IMG/VR virus record: IMGVR_UViG_3300028558_000043
Location: 1 to 44,291 of that record
Origin: a virus
Direction: 5' to 3' (one strand)
DNA length: 44,291 nucleotides
The notes under the pieces were generated by a model, which saw nothing but the letters and a program-made list of their open reading frames with translations, made no database searches and was not told the origin of the DNA. This document shows positions 25,287 to 32,880 of the stretch, in pieces; the stretch's first letter is position 1; each line of letters starts with the position of its first letter. A program made the translations under genes and the position numbers.

Positions 25287-25904
25287 TTATCCAATGATTT
25301 TATCGGCAATTCCAAGTTCAATTGCTTTTTCTGCATCAATGTACTTGTCAAGCTTTTTGCTAAACATTTCTTCAATGTACGACTTTGTCATCTTTGTGTT
25401 TTCAACTAACAATTCAACCATCAAATCGTTAATTCTCTTTGCTTCGGTCACTTCATTGACCATTTCGAACACATTTCCTACGGTTCCACCACTCGCAACA
25501 TGCATCATCACGGTTGTCGTGCGTCCAATCAAGCGCTTTCCTTTTGCACCACAAGCTAAAATTAACACACCGGCGCTCATGATCTTTCCAATTCCAACTG
25601 TACAAACTTGAGTTCCATGAGATTTCAACAACATACATGTGTCATATAATGCCATCATGTCATGTATGACGCCACCATAAGTTGACGTTATGAGGTGTAT
25701 GTCTTTATGGCTTTGACTATCAAGCCATATTAATTTTTCAATTGTAGTAGAAATAGACTGTTCATTAACATCACCGTACAATGTTATTATGCGCATGTCT
25801 GGTGATTGAGACTGCGTAAGCATGCTCTCAAGGGCAGAACTGTTAGTCGTTGCATTCTTTGTACACTCAAGTGCTTGACGTCCCATTTTCTTTCTCGCTT
25901 TCAT
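25287..25904 (-). CDS. clpP: ClpP-family serine protease
   Basis: A ClpP-like protein of 205 aa with a complete catalytic triad: S110 in GKIMSAG, H135 in VMMHVASGG, D186 in KLDKYIDAEKAIELG. The serine-to-His spacing (25) matches E. coli ClpP. Residues 1-35 form an N-terminal extension that could be removed on maturation. Hosts use ClpP with Clp ATPases; no Clp ATPase gene is visible here, so it might act with a host ATPase, alone on small peptides, or as a capsid-maturation protease. The start overlaps the upstream gene's end by 38 bases; Met7 is an alternative start. Confidence 0.92.
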   Translation of the reverse strand: MKARKKMGRQALECTKNATTNSSALESMLTQSQSPDMRIITLYGDVNEQSISTTIEKLIWLDSQSHKDIHLITSTYGGVIHDMMALYDTCMLLKSHGTQVCTVGIGKIMSAGVLILACGAKGKRLIGRTTTVMMHVASGGTVGNVFEMVNEVTEAKRINDLMVELLVENTKMTKSYIEEMFSKKLDKYIDAEKAIELGIADKIIG

Positions 25905-26121
25905 AGTGCTCAGTCAGAAAAATTTCGCTAGCATAAAATTCTTTCATGAAAGATGCGATATTCTGCATCTTTTCTACGTCTTCGAGTTCAAGAGACAACA
26001 AATAAATTATGAAAAGTTTTTGTCTGTCAGACACGCCAAAATTGACAATTTCACCAAGAATTGCCCTACATTGTTCGTTTTCTTCTGAAAACTTTTCAGA
26101 ACTTAATTTACCATACATCAT
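25867..26121 (-). CDS. Hypothetical protein (84 aa)
   Basis: A helical, acidic 84-aa protein with no recognised motif (LLSLELEDVEKMQNIASF in the middle). Its start overlaps the stop of the upstream gene (ATGA) and its 3' end overlaps the clpP start by 38 bases, so it is part of the same operon and may affect clpP translation by coupling. Confidence 0.65.
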   Translation of the reverse strand: MMYGKLSSEKFSEENEQCRAILGEIVNFGVSDRQKLFIIYLLSLELEDVEKMQNIASFMKEFYASEIFLTEHYESEKENGTSST

Positions 26122-26585
26122 TGTGCAACCTCTTTACGAGTGAAGTTTTCAACGCGAAACGCTGTCTCGCTTAACAGGACAATAAATTTTCCTGTTCTCT
26201 CATCATCTATTGTTTCCCCCGTCAAAACGACCATGTTGCCCCATTGTTTGTTATCAAACGTGAATTTAACTGCTTCCCACGTTGGAACGTCAACGTTATT
26301 TGCCTCAAGAACTGAAACAAGCTTTTCAGGTAACCCACACGCAATTTCTTCTGCAGTAACAAGTGTTGTGATATTTTCTTTCCCGTTGACAATGACTGAC
26401 TTTGTGATGTCAATCACTTTGTGAACTACGCCACAATTGTTACAAACAACAATTTTTGGAACTACATTATCACTATCATCTATTACAGAAAACACGATAA
26501 ATTGGTGATTTGGAGGTGAAAATGCCTTTTTGAATTGAGGCAAAATACACCGACACTTCACCAAATGTTTCATTCCAGTTGGCAT
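26118..26585 (-). CDS. Conserved phage protein with zinc-binding cysteines (155 aa)
   Basis: KCRCILPQFKK near the N-terminus and VVCNNCGVVHKV at about residues 47-58 give four cysteines suited to one zinc site (CxC and CxxC). From memory, proteins with 'HLVKCRC.LPQ' and 'CNNCG.iHKV' recur in marine T4-like phages without known function. The C-terminal half looks like an alpha/beta domain. ATGA overlap with the next gene; it begins 3 bases after the upstream stop. Confidence 0.7.
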   Translation of the reverse strand: MPTGMKHLVKCRCILPQFKKAFSPPNHQFIVFSVIDDSDNVVPKIVVCNNCGVVHKVIDITKSVIVNGKENITTLVTAEEIACGLPEKLVSVLEANNVDVPTWEAVKFTFDNKQWGNMVVLTGETIDDERTGKFIVLLSETAFRVENFTRKEVAQ

Positions 26586-26588
26586 AAC

Positions 26589-26858
26589 TTACTTTCGTTT
26601 CTTTGTTTCACAACGACCGCCATTACATACGTGAACAATGACGGCTTCATTCAACATTCTGTTTACAGGCATTTGACACGCATCAACAACGTTTTGCAGC
26701 GTAGCAAATAACACAGGTAATTGTTTTTGATCGATCAAAAGCTGATTTTCGCCCACTGCGTTGGCAATTTTTTCCTCGAGTGAATTCTTTATGAAAGTTA
26801 AAATTTGAAATGTAATTTTTTCGTCCACTTTTAAAACTCCTGTATTTTGATTGTACAT
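26589..26858 (-). CDS. Hypothetical protein (89 aa)
   Basis: Starting at ATG 26856-26858 gives MYNQNTGVLKVDEK..., a helical protein ending in a Cys/Lys-rich tail (VCNGGRCETKKRK). The frame is open for 27 more codons to 26939, but that stretch lies over the start of the divergent plus-strand gene and its codons do not look coding, so I use the shorter form. No family recognised. It lies 3 bases upstream of the zinc-binding protein gene. Confidence 0.6.
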   Translation of the reverse strand: MYNQNTGVLKVDEKITFQILTFIKNSLEEKIANAVGENQLLIDQKQLPVLFATLQNVVDACQMPVNRMLNEAVIVHVCNGGRCETKKRK

Positions 26859-26883
26859 CACACCATACTTATGAGATAGGAAA

Positions 26884-27843
26884 ATGTTGAACAAACTTCT
26901 CATAAGTGAATTAAAAACACGTATTAGCGTCATTGACAAGAAATTAATTCTTCAAGAGAAGATACGAAATGCAAACACAACACTTTTGCTACGAGAGGTG
27001 TTCGATCAAACAACTGCAAACGAAGCGATTGCGCTAATCAAGAGATTAAACGCAATAAAGTGGCCAACGCATTCACCGACGGGCATAACTGATCCTTTTA
27101 TTTTGTTTAGAACTGCTACAAAATCAGCAATTGCTGAGCTTCAGCAAGTGTTTAGCGGTCAAAATAGATCTAAAAATTTATTTGATAAAGTTATTGGACT
27201 TTTTAAAAAAGAAAAAGACAATCCGTTAGTCGACGTAATTGCCTTTGCAAACATGTTATTTTCATTTTTTACATTGATGTACAAATTTCTTTCAGCAATG
27301 GGTGGAGACGATGATCAGACTGTTGAAGAAATTGTGGGAATAAATGGAAAAAGTACATTGACTGCAATTGTACAAAAAGGAATTAAACCACAAGGTGGAA
27401 TTATTCAAAAACTTGGAACAAATTGGACGAAAAAGTACTTGCAAGGATTTAATGTCAATGATTTTGTTACAGGCGTATCAAAGATGTCAAAGGGAGACGT
27501 TTGGAACGTGTGTCAACAAGTGATGCAGCAACTAAGTAACGTTGCAGACATATCTTCAAAAGTTGCCGCGGCTGAAGATGCTGTTGAACATGGAAGAAGT
27601 ATTTCTAACTCTCCTGAAGCATCTCAATCTAAACAAGGGTCAAAGGAAGACGTTGAAACGCAAAGTGTTGGTGGAAAACCAACACAACAACCACAAATTA
27701 AACCCGGACGTCAAGTTGATCAAACACAGCGTGCCGTGTTAAATAAAGTAAAACCGGCGTTAGAAGACATGGGCGTAAAAGATCCCGCAAAATTAATTGC
27801 GGCTTTGGCTGACATGGATGTTTTAAAAGAACCTAACGAATGA
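26884..27843 (+). CDS. Hypothetical protein (319 aa), possibly structural
   Basis: The N-terminal two thirds are helical (LKTRISVIDKKLILQEK, then a hydrophobic segment MLFSFFTLMYKFLSAM at about 123-138 that could be a membrane or buried helix). After residue ~235 comes a low-complexity Gln/Ser/Lys-rich linker and a short C-terminal helical domain (KVKPALEDMGVKDPAKLIAALADM). I recognise no family. AGGA lies just before the ATG, and a CATACTTATGA element lies 10-20 bases upstream. It is a lone plus-strand gene between minus-strand genes, convergent with the chaperonin-like gene with an 11-base overlap. Confidence 0.68.
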   Translation: MLNKLLISELKTRISVIDKKLILQEKIRNANTTLLLREVFDQTTANEAIALIKRLNAIKWPTHSPTGITDPFILFRTATKSAIAELQQVFSGQNRSKNLFDKVIGLFKKEKDNPLVDVIAFANMLFSFFTLMYKFLSAMGGDDDQTVEEIVGINGKSTLTAIVQKGIKPQGGIIQKLGTNWTKKYLQGFNVNDFVTGVSKMSKGDVWNVCQQVMQQLSNVADISSKVAAAEDAVEHGRSISNSPEASQSKQGSKEDVETQSVGGKPTQQPQIKPGRQVDQTQRAVLNKVKPALEDMGVKDPAKLIAALADMDVLKEPNE

Positions 27844-29029
27844 CACAACTTAGGTCTTGCAAATAAGCACAACATTCGTTTGCACATTTTTGTGCTGCAA
27901 TCTCAGTCGCAGTCAACATAATATTGTTGTCGATAGCTATTATACCGTGTTCAATCATTGATTTTATTGAACGAAGAATGTAATCAATTTTTTGTGAATT
28001 TATCACAAAATCAATGTCATCGATGATCCTAATGACGACATGATTAGGCGACAAACTTTTGATGCGTTTGTTCAATAATTCAACAACATCATCTACTTTG
28101 TCTTTCTTTTTTTCATTGAGCTCTTTTACCAAAAATTGAACGTTAGCATTTGAACGTGCATTCTTTATGACTATTTTATTCGAATATAACGTTATTTCAT
28201 CAACGATTGGTAGCATTGCGAGCGATATCGTGCTAATTAACTCTCCTTTGAACGATGACACGACGTCACCACAACACACAGTCGCTATGTCTTTGAGCGT
28301 GTTCAACCCACTTAAGTCTGTTTCTGTCACGTACGAATACACGTTCAATGTACCACGATCATTGTTTACTTTTAACGTGTGTTTAACGTCTTCTGATATT
28401 CCACGTGTAAACAGTAAAACGGTTTCTTTATTTTCTGAAGCACTTTCTAATAACGCGTTAATTTCAGAAATAGTCTCAACAAAACCGTCTATGCATATTA
28501 CTCTAGGTGATACTAAACGCAGCAACTTCATATTCCATGATGAAATTACACTAAAAGTGTAACCACGAACTAATTCTACTGACATCACGTCTGATTGAGT
28601 TTTTTCAACCAACACTTTTCCATAGTGACCCGCAAGTTCAATTGCACGTAGTGCTAAATCTGTGATAAAAGTTGAATTTGAAACACGTTTCACAATATCA
28701 ATAATGTCTGATTTTTTAGCTTTATTTGATAATGTCGTTTTTGTTTCAATTTGTTGATCATTAATCATTTTTGATAAACGTTCAATTGTTCGAACAAAAC
28801 CCATGGGTGCAAATTGTTCTGCTTTAGACGCATATGCAATAATTGTTTGAAAAATTACACGATCAAGTTCAGACTTGAACTTGAAATTAAAAATATGTTG
28901 TAAATTTGTTTGTTTTAGCAAACGATCGTTTTGTTCAAGCAAGATAAAATTGTCAAATTTTAACGATTGTGAAATTTCATTACAAATTTTATAAATCGAT
29001 TTTTGGATGTCGACGTCAAATTTAATCAT
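27833..29029 (-). CDS. Shortened GroEL-like chaperonin, ATP-binding motifs missing
   Basis: A 398-aa protein aligning by eye along GroEL from the first equatorial domain through intermediate and apical domains and back. FAPMGFVRTIERL (73-85) matches the 'NPMdLkrGId' helix. ALRAIELAGHYGKVLVEK (126-143) matches 'iaeAmdkVGkeGvItVe'. SPRVICIDGFVETISEINAL (174-193), VLLFTRGISEDVKHTLKVNN (204-223) and RGTLNV...DIATVCCGDVVS match the apical domain. VKELNEKKKDKVDDVVELLNKRI (301-323) and SIKSMIEHGIIA match the return. GroEL is ~548 aa. The GDGTTT loop expected just before residue 58 is absent (FKSELDR instead) and the GGG nucleotide-binding loop after EEG reads IDNNIM. So the fold is recognisable but ATP binding is doubtful. 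No groES gene is visible. Confidence 0.8.
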   Translation of the reverse strand: MIKFDVDIQKSIYKICNEISQSLKFDNFILLEQNDRLLKQTNLQHIFNFKFKSELDRVIFQTIIAYASKAEQFAPMGFVRTIERLSKMINDQQIETKTTLSNKAKKSDIIDIVKRVSNSTFITDLALRAIELAGHYGKVLVEKTQSDVMSVELVRGYTFSVISSWNMKLLRLVSPRVICIDGFVETISEINALLESASENKETVLLFTRGISEDVKHTLKVNNDRGTLNVYSYVTETDLSGLNTLKDIATVCCGDVVSSFKGELISTISLAMLPIVDEITLYSNKIVIKNARSNANVQFLVKELNEKKKDKVDDVVELLNKRIKSLSPNHVVIRIIDDIDFVINSQKIDYILRSIKSMIEHGIIAIDNNIMLTATEIAAQKCANECCAYLQDLSCVIR

Positions 29030-29049
29030 GTTAAATCGTGTTTAATCAA

Positions 29050-29229
29050 TATAATAGTTAATGTACAAGTAGCTCTATTAATCAGTAGCTCTTGTTAAAT
29101 CTATTAATCAGTAGCTCTTGTTAAATCTATTAATCAGTAGCTCTTGTTAAATCTATTAATCAGTAGCTCTTGTTAAATCTATTAATCAGTAGCTCTTGCT
29201 AGCTCCTGTTTTAGCTATTAACTATTATA
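29050..29229. repeat. 13-bp inverted repeat framing the tandem array
   Basis: TATAATAGTTAAT (29050-29062) and its exact complement ATTAACTATTATA (29217-29229) flank the 26-bp repeat array, about 12 and 18 bases from it. Each arm contains TATAAT reading inward, so each could be a -10 box firing into the array. This region separates the divergent chaperonin-like and glycosyltransferase genes and holds no protein gene. Confidence 0.7.
29075..29198. repeat. Five tandem 26-bp repeats (iteron-like)
   Basis: The unit CTATTAATCAGTAGCTCTTG followed by TTAAAT is repeated exactly at 29075, 29101, 29127 and 29153. A fifth copy from 29179 matches for 20 bases and then diverges. There are no spacers between units. 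26 bp is about 2.5 helical turns. Partial units (AGCTC) extend on both sides. Directly repeated, AT-rich units between divergent genes are typical of replication origins (iterons), partition sites or clustered regulator sites. Which applies is unknown. Confidence 0.9.
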
Positions 29230-29262
29230 ATAGCTTGTGTGAAACGTGTACAGAAAAAGTGA

Positions 29263-29291
29263 TTGTGAACGTCTCTTTTTTCTTGTAATAT
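29263..29291 (+). promoter_or_regulatory. Sigma70-like promoter for the glycosyltransferase gene
   Basis: TTGTGA (29263-29268) and TAATAT (29286-29291) are separated by exactly 17 bases. An overlapping TATATT (29289-29294) lies exactly 6 bases before the ATG at 29301. Transcription would start at or next to the initiation codon. Confidence 0.55.
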
Positions 29292-29300
29292 ATTTTTTCT

Positions 29301-31217
29301 ATGAACTTCATTGACTTGTCAAAATCGACACCCCAAATTCCTCCAGAAACACGTGTCGTGTTTGTTTCTGATTTGTTTGAGCATGAATATTTTGGCGGTG
29401 CCGAGGCGACATTAGCTGCAATCATATCTTCATGCCCTTATGTTAATCATCACAAAATACATGCTCGTGATTTAACTGAACAAATTATAAAAGACAACGT
29501 AAACAAAATATTTGTGTTTGGAAATTTCTCAACAATTAATCCACAACTTTTACCAGTGATTTCAAGATTTTTGAAGTACGTTGTTTGTGAATTTGATTTT
29601 AAATTTTGTCAGTATCGTTTGCCACAGCTTCACGTAGAAAAAACAGGAAAGTGTGACTGTGCAACTCAAGACATTGGGAGACTAATTTCAAATTTCTTTT
29701 CAAATGCAAAGCAACTTTGGTTCATGTCAGAAAAACAGAGACAAGTGTATCTTGATAACTTTCCCCAGTTGTCTCGAAACAGTGATGTGTTGTCGTCAGT
29801 TTTTGATCAGAAAACTCTTAATAAGATAGAAATTTTGAGAAATAACGAAAAAAACGACACATGGATTGTGTTAGGTTCGCAAAGCTGGGTAAAAGGATTT
29901 GAGAATGCAAAGCAATATTGCGAAAAAAATGATTTGAAATATGAAGTCGTTTGGAATTTACCATACGATCAATTATTAGAAAAATTGTCAAAATCAAAAG
30001 GTTTGTGTTATTTGCCAAACGGACCCGATACATGTCCTCGTTTAGTAATTGAAGGAAAATTATTGGGTTGTGAATTAATTTTGAACGATTTTGTTCAACA
30101 TAAAGACGAAGAATGGTTTAATCGATCGATTGATGACGTTAATGCATATCTACGCGGAAATCCGTTTGCATTTTGGTTACCAATGGATTATTACGTATAT
30201 TACAATAACATAAAAATTTCAGGTTACTGTACAACATACAATTGTATTTCTCAAGAATATCCATTTGAAGAATGCATTCGTTCAATGATGCAATTTTGTG
30301 ACGAAGTGTGTATTGTTGATGGCGGTTCAACAGATGGAACAATTGATAAATTGAGACAAATTCAAAATGATTTCGCCGATCCTGAAAAAGGGTATGATCC
30401 GATTGTGATATCAATAATTGAACGTGATTGGAACTCAAAGCAGTCTGCTCTGTTTGACGGAATGCAGAAAGCAGAAGCTCGTGACATGTGCACAGGTGAT
30501 TACTGTTGGCAAATGGATGTCGACGAAGTCGTGTCAGAAGATGATGCAAAGAAAATTCTTCCACTATGTGAGTACATGAAAAATAATGGAATTGACGGAA
30601 TTTCTTTACCCGTTATAGAACCGTGGGGCCCGGTGAAAAATGGAAAAATTAGGGTAGATGTAAATCCCGAAAAATGGCGCTTGTCAAGGAACGATCAATG
30701 CCACACAGTGACACATGGCATCCCACTCGAATTACGCGCGACAGACGATGAAGGAAACATTTACTGTGTGGGTGGTAGCGACGGGTGTGACATGGTGTTC
30801 AGAGAGACAGGTTTACGAGTTCCATTTGCGACTGCTGTGCCAAACGATGCACGACATGCACAAGCAAAGGCATTACAAGGTGACAAAAATGCCTTGGCAA
30901 CATATGAACGTTGGTTCAACGAATATATAAACGCATTGCCTGGCGTGTTTCACTATTCGTGGGTTGACATTGAACGAAAAATTCGTTTATATAAACATTT
31001 CTGGAGCAGACATTGGAATGTTCTTAACAATAAAGATTATGTTGATGATGCAGAACACAACATGTTTTTTGATGCACCTTGGTCACAAGTCACAGATGAA
31101 ATGATAAAACAACGCGCTTTAGAACTTGAACAAATTGGTGGATGGGTGTTTCATCGAAAGTGGAATGGAGAAAAAACGCCCTGGATCAGCTGTAACAAAC
31201 GGGTGCCGATAATTTAA
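29301..31217 (+). CDS. Bifunctional glycosyltransferase (GT-B-like plus GT2)
   Basis: Two transferase units in one 638-aa chain. Residues ~15-290 resemble a GT4/GT-B enzyme: VVFVSDLFEHEYFGGAE near the N-terminus, SEKQRQVY, TWIVLGSQSWVKG at 187-199, and CPRLVIEGKLLGCELI at 245-260, where GT4 proteins keep a conserved Glu. Residues ~305-500 are a GT2 domain: CIVDGGSTDGT (337-347) and the metal-binding DVD (QMDVDEV, 404-410). The Cys-rich segment (FCQYR...GKCDCA) may bind a metal. It probably adds two sugars in succession to one acceptor. The promoter and start show no ribosome binding site. The acceptor is unknown. Confidence 0.85.
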   Translation: MNFIDLSKSTPQIPPETRVVFVSDLFEHEYFGGAEATLAAIISSCPYVNHHKIHARDLTEQIIKDNVNKIFVFGNFSTINPQLLPVISRFLKYVVCEFDFKFCQYRLPQLHVEKTGKCDCATQDIGRLISNFFSNAKQLWFMSEKQRQVYLDNFPQLSRNSDVLSSVFDQKTLNKIEILRNNEKNDTWIVLGSQSWVKGFENAKQYCEKNDLKYEVVWNLPYDQLLEKLSKSKGLCYLPNGPDTCPRLVIEGKLLGCELILNDFVQHKDEEWFNRSIDDVNAYLRGNPFAFWLPMDYYVYYNNIKISGYCTTYNCISQEYPFEECIRSMMQFCDEVCIVDGGSTDGTIDKLRQIQNDFADPEKGYDPIVISIIERDWNSKQSALFDGMQKAEARDMCTGDYCWQMDVDEVVSEDDAKKILPLCEYMKNNGIDGISLPVIEPWGPVKNGKIRVDVNPEKWRLSRNDQCHTVTHGIPLELRATDDEGNIYCVGGSDGCDMVFRETGLRVPFATAVPNDARHAQAKALQGDKNALATYERWFNEYINALPGVFHYSWVDIERKIRLYKHFWSRHWNVLNNKDYVDDAEHNMFFDAPWSQVTDEMIKQRALELEQIGGWVFHRKWNGEKTPWISCNKRVPII

Positions 31218-31223
31218 TCTCAG

Positions 31224-31268
31224 CGCCAACAAACAAATAAAGGTGTGATTTTATTTGGATACTTGGCG
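31224..31268. repeat. Two-step inverted repeat between convergent genes
   Basis: CGCCAA (31224-31229) pairs with TTGGCG (31263-31268), and inside it CAAATAAA (31234-31241) pairs with TTTATTTG (31250-31257). It lies between the convergent glycosyltransferase and metalloprotease genes, where a bidirectional terminator is expected. No T-tract follows on either strand, so termination is uncertain. Confidence 0.45.
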
Positions 31269-31296
31269 AATCACCAAAATATCGACATTCAAAAAT

Positions 31297-31908
31297 TTAA
31301 TCATCCGCCAAATCTTCCAATGTAGGCACAGATGGTACATTTCTACAACCAACTTGCATCACGTTTCCATCACCAATGTGATGTTTTCCTAACGTGTGTC
31401 CAATTTCGTGTACTACGACTGAATACAACACGCTCTCCCACCCTTCTTGCTGATATCCCGTGTTAATGCACACTTTTTGCAAACTTTCACCGTATATGTC
31501 ATTTACGTCAGGAGACCTTGCGTTAAGAATTTGAATGTTATACAACTCTGCATCGTCTGTGTTACCAACATCACCGCTAACGCGCACGCCTTCAAAGTCA
31601 CGCTTGTACTGCGTGAGACCCGCATATTCCATTGCTGCCTTTTCATCGTTCTTTACTGTCACGCCCAACACCTCTGTTTTGTCAACGATTTTATCGACTA
31701 AAACAATTGTTGAACAAACATCGTCCGGACAACTGTTGGCTTCAACGAACAACGTTTGTTTTGGCCATTGATTTGCTGCTTTTTGCATGATAGCAACTTC
31801 GTCTTTTGTGAAGCCGACCGTCCTGAACGCACGTGGTATTGTTGAGCTCGCACATGCAACTGAGTTTGATGCAAAAAGAACTAAGATCATGAATTTCGTT
31901 GTATTCAT
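31297..31908 (-). CDS. Metzincin-type zinc metalloprotease lipoprotein
   Basis: The N-terminus is a lipoprotein signal with lipobox SVAC (C19). The zinc motif HEIGHTLGKHH (167-177) fits HExxHxxGxxH exactly, and NVM (M184) is a candidate Met-turn, so this is a metzincin-clan protease. Two Cys pairs may form disulfides. The enzyme would be anchored on the cell side facing the periplasm or exterior. A role in exclusion of other phages, degrading a surface protein, or lysis are possibilities; none is shown by sequence. The ATG lies within a 15-bp hairpin (31880-31917) and has a TATACT box exactly 6 bases upstream with no Shine-Dalgarno. Confidence 0.88.
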   Translation of the reverse strand: MNTTKFMILVLFASNSVACASSTIPRAFRTVGFTKDEVAIMQKAANQWPKQTLFVEANSCPDDVCSTIVLVDKIVDKTEVLGVTVKNDEKAAMEYAGLTQYKRDFEGVRVSGDVGNTDDAELYNIQILNARSPDVNDIYGESLQKVCINTGYQQEGWESVLYSVVVHEIGHTLGKHHIGDGNVMQVGCRNVPSVPTLEDLADD

Positions 31909-31917
31909 GATCTTAGT
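31880..31917 (-). promoter_or_regulatory. 15-bp hairpin over the metalloprotease start codon
   Basis: Bases 31880-31894 and 31903-31917 are perfect complements with an 8-base loop. The upstream arm in the mRNA contains the ATG (31906-31908) and overlaps the TATACT box; the downstream arm is inside the first codons and is followed by TTCTTTTT. Read-through RNA would hide the start or terminate; RNA starting at the ATG would lose part of the upstream arm. Confidence 0.65.
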
Positions 31918-31947
31918 ATATCACATTCTCAAAAAATATACACTTTA

Positions 31948-32310
31948 TCACTCATGCGAACGTTTGCGGTACTTACGCTTTTCCTTTATAACCTCTTCTT
32001 TTGTCGCAGCAGACAATTCTTCTTTTGACAAGAACCGCAAAGCGTTTACAGGTTGTATAATTGCGTCGATAGGTAAAGAATTTTCTTGCACGTCTTGCTT
32101 GGGTTGTTCAACAACATTGCTAGTTTCATTTTTTTGTGTCAACTCATACGCGATGTTCATCATTACGTTCGTGCACGGGTTGGGATTTGGATTTACGACA
32201 ACGCGTTTTTGATACCTGCGTCCCGTTTTCAGCGCGACTATTTCACGTCGAGCTTCAAGTAATTCATTGTATGTTTTACTAGGTTCAAGCTTCTTTTGTT
32301 TATTTTTCAT
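31948..32310 (-). CDS. Hypothetical basic protein (120 aa)
   Basis: Starts at MKNKQKKLEPSK with GGTGA 6 bases upstream; a longer form reaching 32397 would overlap the upstream membrane protein gene and is unlikely. The protein has helical, Lys/Arg-rich ends and a Pro/Asn-rich centre (VVVNPNPNPCTN). No domain recognised. It follows the membrane protein gene by 10 bases and precedes the metalloprotease gene. Confidence 0.62.
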   Translation of the reverse strand: MKNKQKKLEPSKTYNELLEARREIVALKTGRRYQKRVVVNPNPNPCTNVMMNIAYELTQKNETSNVVEQPKQDVQENSLPIDAIIQPVNALRFLSKEELSAATKEEVIKEKRKYRKRSHE

Positions 32311-32320
32311 AAATTCACCG

Positions 32321-32608
32321 TCATAGGTCGTTTGAACCCAATTTAGTAAGAACAACGTACGACATCCAACATGCTGCGCTCGAAGCCCAACCATCAACTA
32401 ATGAGCGGAACAAAATTGTGTGAACAACGTTTAGACTTACGCCGACAAACGATAAAACGAATCCTGTCCAAAAACCAACGCAAAGTGGACATCCCAAAAA
32501 TTTTGATCCTGTCACTCGAGTGAATACCCGCCGGATGGGTGCAAAGAGCCTGGACTGCGTGATTATCGTCGTCAAACCAATCACCGTCAATGCCCACTGC
32601 AATGTCAT
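32321..32608 (-). CDS. DUF1360-like small membrane protein (95 aa)
   Basis: Contains FLGCPLCVGFWTGFVLSFVG (38-57), the 'C..C.sfW.g' signature I associate with DUF1360 proteins of phages and bacteria, embedded in three hydrophobic segments (about 3-20, 45-66, 74-92). An inner-membrane location is expected. Function is unknown; holin-like or exclusion roles have been guessed for such proteins without proof. Its ATG overlaps the stop of an upstream 28-codon frame (ATGA), and GGTGAG lies just before it. Confidence 0.72.
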   Translation of the reverse strand: MTLQWALTVIGLTTIITQSRLFAPIRRVFTRVTGSKFLGCPLCVGFWTGFVLSFVGVSLNVVHTILFRSLVDGWASSAACWMSYVVLTKLGSNDL

Positions 32609-32691
32609 GCCTCACCATCCGACGGGCATCGTCTACACCCCGAACTGCATCGACGCATCAACGCAACGCGCCAATTTTTTAATTTTTCCAT
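32605..32691 (-). CDS. 28-residue Cys/Arg-rich peptide with strong RBS
   Basis: GGAGG (32696-32700) lies 4 bases before the ATG at 32689-32691, and the frame runs 28 codons to a TGA that overlaps the ATG of the membrane protein gene. The peptide (MEKLKNWRVALMRRCSSGCR then RCPSDGEA) has three Cys and many Arg. The strong ribosome binding site and overlapping stop/start argue that it is translated, either as a real small protein or as a leader for coupled translation. Confidence 0.6.
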   Translation of the reverse strand: MEKLKNWRVALMRRCSSGCRRCPSDGEA

Positions 32692-32744
32692 GTTTCCTCC
32701 ACGAACGACTGCGTTCTTTAACTATATAAATTGTCAAAACTGGT

Positions 32745-32771
32745 TTACTTTGAATACTTTGATTACTTTGT
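32745..32771. repeat. Three 9-bp direct repeats in an intergenic region
   Basis: TTACTTTGA, ATACTTTGA and TTACTTTGT follow each other without spacing. They lie in the 189-base stretch (32692-32880) between the 28-codon gene and the HNH gene. This stretch holds the ribosome binding site of the small gene, an AT-rich TATATAGT, and part of an open frame continuing the HNH protein (see findings); otherwise I see nothing. The repeats could be an operator. Confidence 0.4.
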
Positions 32772-32880
32772 GTTACACGTGACCTTGAAATCTTTGATGC
32801 AAATTATCTTTGCAAATCGCTTTCCGAGGCGTATGAGAGCGTTCGAAAGCAGCGTCGCCCTACCTTTCTTTGCGCGTTCT

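Noticed and set aside
26859-26939. 27-codon N-terminal extension of the 26589 gene
   Set aside because: It lies across the start of the divergent 319-aa gene and lacks a ribosome binding site; the shorter form is preferred.
29075-29198. Possible CRISPR array
   Set aside because: The 26-bp units are directly adjacent with no unique spacers, and no cas genes are near. It is a tandem repeat.
29225-29425. 66-aa minus-strand ORF over the glycosyltransferase start
   Set aside because: It overlaps the clearly coding N-terminus on the other strand and resembles no protein; it also covers the inferred promoter.
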